Below are positions 50,212 through 54,181 of a stretch of DNA of 54,181 nt, piece after piece. Where the stretch lies: NCBI GenBank assembly GCA_934364795.1, contig CAKRMK010000020.1, positions 1 to 54,181 of the forward strand. Reading direction: 5' to 3'. The first letter of the stretch is position 1; each line of letters starts with the position of its first letter. The notes beneath the pieces were generated by a model that worked only from the letters and a program-made list of their open reading frames with translations, did not search any database and was not told the origin of the DNA. The position numbers and the translations under genes are program-made. The stretch comes from an uncultured Blautia sp. (GTDB lineage: Bacteria > Bacillota > Clostridia > Lachnospirales > Lachnospiraceae).

Positions 50212-51581
50212 AAAATAAAAAAATGGTATACTTCTGCCAGGAATGCGGCTATGAATCCGCAAAGTGGATGGGGCAGTGTCCTGGCTGTAAAGCATGGAAT
50301 TCTTTTGTGGAAGAACCTGTTTCCACAGGAAAGAAAGCTGCAGGAGGGGCGAAATCTGTTTCCCGGCAGCAGTCAGAGCCGGTGGTTCTTAAAGACATCA
50401 GTCTGAAAGAGGACGAGCGGCAGACAACAAAAATAGGCGAACTTGACAGAGTACTCGGGGGCGGCATCGTCCCCGGGTCTTTGGTTCTTGTGGGCGGAGA
50501 TCCCGGAATCGGCAAATCCACCCTGCTTTTGCAGGTGTGCCGGAATCTGGCAGAGAATGGAAGCTCTGTACTTTATATTTCAGGGGAGGAATCTCTTCGC
50601 CAGATCAAGCTTCGTGCCAACCGTATAGGAACCTTTAATGAAAATCTTCAGCTTTTATGTGAGACGAATCTGGATACTGTCCGTGAAGTGATGGAGCGCA
50701 AAAAGCCAGATGTGGCAATTGTAGATTCAATTCAGACAATGTTTGATGAAGAAATCGGTTCTGCGCCAGGAAGCGTTTCCCAGGTAAGAGAATCTACCAA
50801 TGTGCTGATGCAGATTGCAAAAGGCCTTGGGATTACGATTTTTATTGTAGGACATGTGACCAAAGAAGGTAATGTGGCAGGACCAAGAGTTTTGGAACAT
50901 ATGGTAGATACAGTACTTTATTTCGAGGGGGACAGGCATGCTTCTTACCGTATCCTGCGTGCTGTGAAGAACCGATTTGGCTCAACTAACGAGATCGGTG
51001 TTTTTGAAATGCAGGGAACCGGGCTGGAAGAGGTGTCAAATCCATCGGAATATCTTCTGGAGGGACGGCCGGAGAATGCTTCTGGCTGTGTAGTAGCCTG
51101 TTCCATGGAAGGAACCAGACCAATTCTTGTGGAGATACAGGCCCTTGTGTGCGAAAGCAATTTCGGAATTCCAAGAAGAACAGCAGTTGGAACCGATTTT
51201 AACCGTGTAAATCTTCTGATGGCAGTGCTGGAGAAAAAAGTAGGACTTCATCTTGCTTCTTCAGATGCCTATGTAAATATTGCCGGTGGTATGAAAATGA
51301 CAGAACCTGCTATTGATCTTGGAATCTGTCTTGCGATTGCATCCAGCACGAAGGATATTGTGATTCCCGATAAGCTGATGGCTTTTGGTGAGATCGGACT
51401 TAGCGGTGAGGTGCGCTCAGTGAGCATGGCAGGGCAAAGAGTGCAGGAAGCGAAGAAGCTTGGTTTTGATACAGTAATTTTACCAGAAGTGTGCAAGAGT
51501 TCAGTAGAAAAAGCAGATGGGATCAAGCTGGTGTATGTAAGACAGATCCAGGATGCTATCCGGTATATAGTGAACCGGTAA
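50205..51581 (+). CDS. radA: DNA repair protein RadA/Sms
   Basis: 458 residues. RecA-like motor that promotes branch migration in recombination repair. N-terminal zinc finger CQECGYESAKWMGQCPGC (18 residues), Walker A GGDPGIGKST, RadA-specific KNRFGSTNE, and a C-terminal Lon-like (inactive) domain with SGEVRSV. ATG lies inside the preceding gene. The clpC-radA association matches other Firmicutes, with one gene inserted between them. Confidence 0.96.
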   Translation: MLKNKKMVYFCQECGYESAKWMGQCPGCKAWNSFVEEPVSTGKKAAGGAKSVSRQQSEPVVLKDISLKEDERQTTKIGELDRVLGGGIVPGSLVLVGGDPGIGKSTLLLQVCRNLAENGSSVLYISGEESLRQIKLRANRIGTFNENLQLLCETNLDTVREVMERKKPDVAIVDSIQTMFDEEIGSAPGSVSQVRESTNVLMQIAKGLGITIFIVGHVTKEGNVAGPRVLEHMVDTVLYFEGDRHASYRILRAVKNRFGSTNEIGVFEMQGTGLEEVSNPSEYLLEGRPENASGCVVACSMEGTRPILVEIQALVCESNFGIPRRTAVGTDFNRVNLLMAVLEKKVGLHLASSDAYVNIAGGMKMTEPAIDLGICLAIASSTKDIVIPDKLMAFGEIGLSGEVRSVSMAGQRVQEAKKLGFDTVILPEVCKSSVEKADGIKLVYVRQIQDAIRYIVNR

Positions 51582-51610
51582 AATCGAGAAAATTTGATTT
51601 TGCCGGTTCA
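51571..51610 (+). terminator. Hairpin overlapping the radA stop codon
   Basis: TGAACCGGTAAAATC (51571-51585, containing the TAA stop) pairs with GATTTTGCCGGTTCA (51596-51610) with one G-U. There is no T-run, so termination would be weak. Confidence 0.55.
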
Positions 51611-51725
51611 AATACATAGAGGAATTAAGTGGTGTCAAACATGCTATAGGTACGGATAGAAATATAAGTGTACGAAATGTACAAAAATATAAAAATAAAA
51701 TTATAAAATATATACAAATTCCGTG

Positions 51726-51754
51726 TTGGAATTTTGGAAAAAAAGGAGTACAAT
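51726..51754 (+). promoter_or_regulatory. Promoter of the T-box/cstA unit
   Basis: TTGGAA (51726-51731), 17-bp spacer, TACAAT (51749-51754). Confidence 0.75.
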
Positions 51755-51761
51755 GTCAACA

Positions 51762-52034
51762 ATAAAGAGAAATGCATGGAACAGGACAAGTCACAAGAAA
51801 GAATCTGATTACAGAGAACTGCAGATTGGTGAGATGCAGTAGAAGATATTTTGTGATATCACCTGGGAGCATCCTGCTGAATGAAGTAAGTTAGGACGTA
51901 GTCTTCACGTTACAGAAGAGGCTGTTTATATTGACAGCAGTGAGAGATTGTATTTAGTAATAGATATGATAATACAAAGTGGTACCACGGAAATTCCGCC
52001 TTTGTTATCCAATCGGATAACAGAGGCGTTTTTT
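51762..52034 (+). promoter_or_regulatory. T-box riboswitch (tRNA-sensing leader)
   Basis: AGAGAA (~51813) and the apical CTGCA-GATTGGTGAGA-TGCAG (51819-51839) mark stem I; the specifier region CTGAATGAAGTAAG is at 51877-51890; the T-box GTGGTACCACGG is at 51979-51990. An antiterminator (ACAAAG with CTTTGT, CGG with CCG) is mutually exclusive with the terminator GCCTTTGTTATCC/GGATAACAGAGGC plus T-run (51998-52034). Uncharged cognate tRNA should allow read-through into cstA. The specifier is best read as ATG (Met), but the register is uncertain. Confidence 0.93.
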
Positions 52035-52124
52035 ATATATTTCATAAGGTGCAATAAAATGCCGGAAAAACATTTTCCTGACTGTTTTTGCACTTAATAA
52101 AACAAAAAGACGAGGAGAAAGATT

Positions 52125-53822
52125 ATGAGTGGAATCGTAATGATGGTGATTGCCATCGTTGTTCTTGGTGGAGCCTATCTTCTGTATGGCCGTTACCTTC
52201 AGAACAAATGGGGAATTGACCCGAATGCAAAAACTCCGGCCTATGAAATGGAGGATGGAGTTGATTATGTACCGGCTGATACCAATGTAGTATTTGGTCA
52301 TCAGTTTGCATCAATTGCAGGTGCCGGCCCGATTAACGGACCGATTCAGGCTGCAATTTTTGGCTGGCTTCCAGTACTGCTTTGGATTCTGATTGGTGGT
52401 GTATTCTTTGGGGCTGTTCAGGATTTTGCATCTATGTATGCATCTGTAAAAAACAAAGGACGTACAATTGGATACATTATTGAAGCTTATATTGGAAAAC
52501 TTGGAAAAAAATTATTCCTTTTATTCTGCTGGCTGTTTTGTATTCTGGTTGTTGCAGCATTTGCAGATGTTGTAGCTGGAACGTTTAATGGATTTGCAAC
52601 AAGTGATGCAGGCGAAGTTACTAAAGTAGTGGCAAACGGAGCTGTTGCAACTACTTCTATGTTGTTTATAGTGGAAGCTGTGGGACTTGGATTTTTCCTT
52701 AAATATACCAGATTTAATAAATGGGTTAATACTGTATTTGCAATTGTATTGCTGGTAGCGGCAATTGCACTGGGCCTTCAGTTCCCTGTTTATGTAAGTC
52801 TTGGTACATGGCACTTTATCATATTTGCATATATTCTGGTAGCCAGTGTAACTCCTGTATGGGCACTGCTCCAGCCGCGTGATTATCTGAACAGTTATCT
52901 GCTTATTTTTATGATTGTTGGTGCTGTAATTGGTGTATTTGCAGCCAACCCGGCATGTAATCTTCAGGCATTCACAAGCTTTAACGTAAATGGGCAGTAT
53001 ATGTTCCCGATTTTATTTGTAACAATTGCCTGTGGTGCAGTTTCTGGTTTCCATTCCCTGGTATCTTCCGGTACTGCTTCCAAACAGATCAAAAATGAAA
53101 AGAATATGCTTCCTGTTTCCTTTGGTGCAATGCTTATGGAAAGTATGCTGGCAATTATCGCACTGATTGCAGTTGCATCATTTGGGGAAGGAGAGGCAGC
53201 GGCACAGGGGCTTACAACTCAGCCACAGATTTTTGCTGGTGCTATTGCAAACTTTCTTTCTGTGATAGGTCTGCCACACTCACTTGTGTTTACTTTGATC
53301 AACCTTGCTGTATCTGCCTTTGCACTGACATCCCTTGATTCTGTAGCCAGAGTGGGACGTCTGTCATTCCAGGAATTTTTCCTTGATTCTGATACAGATG
53401 AGGAAAATATGAGTCCATTCCTGAAAGTAGTAACAAATAAGTATTTTGCAACAATTATTACACTTGTACTTGCTTATCTGCTTACAAAAGTTGGATATGC
53501 AGAAATCTGGCCTTTGTTTGGTTCTGCCAACCAGCTGTTATCTGTACTTGCACTTGTAGCCTGTGCTGTATTTTTAAAGAAAACAAAGCGTCAGGGCTGG
53601 ATGCTCTGGGTACCGATGGTATTTATGATGGCAGTTACATTTACTGCACTTGGAATAACAATTGTGAAACTTTCAAAAGCATTTTTCCTGACAGGCCTGG
53701 ACCTTGGAAATACTTTACAATTGATCTTCGCGGTATTGCTGTTGATTCTTGGTGTGCTGGTTGCAATCCAGGGTATTCAGAAGCTGTTTGAAAAAAATGA
53801 CGACAAAAAAGTGACAGAATAG
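52125..53822 (+). CDS. cstA: CstA-family peptide/pyruvate-type transporter
   Basis: 565 residues, a polytopic membrane protein of the carbon-starvation CstA family, with ~15 hydrophobic segments and family motifs GHQFASIAGAGPINGPIQA (~48-66) and GAVQDFASMYASVKNKG. CstA relatives import pyruvate or peptides. The T-box in front implies demand-driven uptake, so here an amino acid or peptide substrate is more likely than pyruvate. GAGGAG precedes the ATG. The short form (~565 vs ~700 residues in E. coli) is usual in Clostridia. Confidence 0.88.
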   Translation: MSGIVMMVIAIVVLGGAYLLYGRYLQNKWGIDPNAKTPAYEMEDGVDYVPADTNVVFGHQFASIAGAGPINGPIQAAIFGWLPVLLWILIGGVFFGAVQDFASMYASVKNKGRTIGYIIEAYIGKLGKKLFLLFCWLFCILVVAAFADVVAGTFNGFATSDAGEVTKVVANGAVATTSMLFIVEAVGLGFFLKYTRFNKWVNTVFAIVLLVAAIALGLQFPVYVSLGTWHFIIFAYILVASVTPVWALLQPRDYLNSYLLIFMIVGAVIGVFAANPACNLQAFTSFNVNGQYMFPILFVTIACGAVSGFHSLVSSGTASKQIKNEKNMLPVSFGAMLMESMLAIIALIAVASFGEGEAAAQGLTTQPQIFAGAIANFLSVIGLPHSLVFTLINLAVSAFALTSLDSVARVGRLSFQEFFLDSDTDEENMSPFLKVVTNKYFATIITLVLAYLLTKVGYAEIWPLFGSANQLLSVLALVACAVFLKKTKRQGWMLWVPMVFMMAVTFTALGITIVKLSKAFFLTGLDLGNTLQLIFAVLLLILGVLVAIQGIQKLFEKNDDKKVTE

Positions 53823-53919
53823 TAGTATATAGAAATAAATTACATAAAAAGAAGTTGTACAAAATAAGAATTAAACTTTTGAGTAAAAAAAGTAAATGAA
53901 ATTTTTTTACAAAAAATGC

Positions 53920-53948
53920 TTGACTTCTCCTTGCGGCAGTGGTATATT
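53920..53948 (+). promoter_or_regulatory. rRNA-type promoter P1
   Basis: TTGACT (53920-53925), 17-bp spacer, TATATT (53943-53948), followed by GAGCTGTCGCAAGGA. No terminator hairpin for cstA is evident in 53823-53915, which is A/T-rich. Confidence 0.75.
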
Positions 53949-54022
53949 AAACGAGCTGTCGCAAGGAATTGCTTCTGAAATACTGAAAAATAAATTAGTT
54001 TTCAGAATATTCAAATTAACTG

Positions 54023-54051
54023 TTGACAATCGACTGAACTTATGATAAAGT
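54023..54051 (+). promoter_or_regulatory. rRNA-type promoter P2
   Basis: TTGACA (54023-54028), 17-bp spacer, TAAAGT (54046-54051) in the context TATGATAAAGTA. Shares AACTGTTGACAA with the tRNA-Thr promoter. Confidence 0.7.
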
Positions 54052-54133
54052 ATCCAAGTCGCTTGAACAGAACGACAGAAACAAACAACTTTAGAAAGAT
54101 CTGAAAAACCTCAAAAACTTTTGAAAAAAGTTC

Positions 54134-54162
54134 TTGACAAGGTTTGAAAGATATGATAAAGT
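54134..54162 (+). promoter_or_regulatory. rRNA-type promoter P3
   Basis: TTGACA (54134-54139), 17-bp spacer, TAAAGT (54157-54162), the same TATGATAAAGTA context as P2. Followed by AAGCTGTCGCAAAGA, which repeats the sequence after P1. The window ends 19 nt later, so the driven gene (probably 16S rRNA) is outside. Confidence 0.7.
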
Positions 54163-54181
54163 AAACAAGCTGTCGCAAAGA

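Overview
The window looks like chromosome from a spore-forming, anaerobic gut Lachnospiraceae (Blautia-like). This rests on moderate GC with A/T-rich spacers, strong AAGGAGG ribosome sites, SigH plus a lone Spo0A effector domain, a flavodiiron protein, Clostridia-type fused or lineage-specific proteins, and housekeeping order typical of Firmicutes. Genus is an inference; no 16S gene is present, although the right end (53.9-54.18 kb) carries three stacked promoters of the kind that precede an rRNA operon. Almost all genes are on the + strand; only four positions (22.2, 29.7, 31.7 kb and the cspA leader) are read from the - strand.

Left part (1-10.1 kb): lysC; a fused PD-(D/E)XK nuclease/XPD-type Fe-S helicase; a secreted class A beta-lactamase-fold protein; ridA; then the translation block ispF-cysS-mrnC-rlmB-sigH, which matches Bacillus order except that yacP/rae1 is absent.

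Central accessory island (10.1-20.0 kb), the most interesting part: a seven-gene operon between sigH and tRNA-Thr. It encodes five small proteins with TasA/camelysin-like (SipW-cognate) N termini, one of them carrying a long Gly/Glu/Asn repeat stalk and an SPKTGD wall-sorting tail; a SipW-type signal peptidase; and a 1439-residue adhesin with an acidic N-terminal linker, pilin-like repeats and three Cna-B domains but no visible anchor. I infer that SipW processes the TasA-like subunits, which polymerise into surface fibres, with the sorting-signal protein as possible wall base and the giant protein as adhesin. The operon has a 650-nt leader with a seven-unit 34-bp repeat array, several hairpins, a perfect Shine-Dalgarno in front of a two-codon ORF, and an SD-sequestering stem before the first gene.

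Middle (20-32 kb): tRNA-Thr, glnS, an acidic membrane protein, maf-gph, a PEPT-repeat surface protein, htpG under a CIRCE operator, a stand-alone Spo0A DNA-binding domain, a DUF5721-like gene, degV and cspA with a long cold-shock-type leader.

Right part (32-54 kb): complete late pyrimidine operon pyrC-pyrF-pyrK-pyrD-pyrE; small membrane proteins including a VanZ-like one; an HD phosphohydrolase and a long M29 aminopeptidase; purine genes purE-purM-purN-purD; a flavodiiron protein; an SseB-like protein; a GntR regulator in front of clpC (no ctsR-mcsAB); a conserved unknown and radA; and a T-box-controlled CstA transporter. A dispersed intergenic repeat occurs three times in the same orientation (1.5, 5.5 and 44.2 kb).
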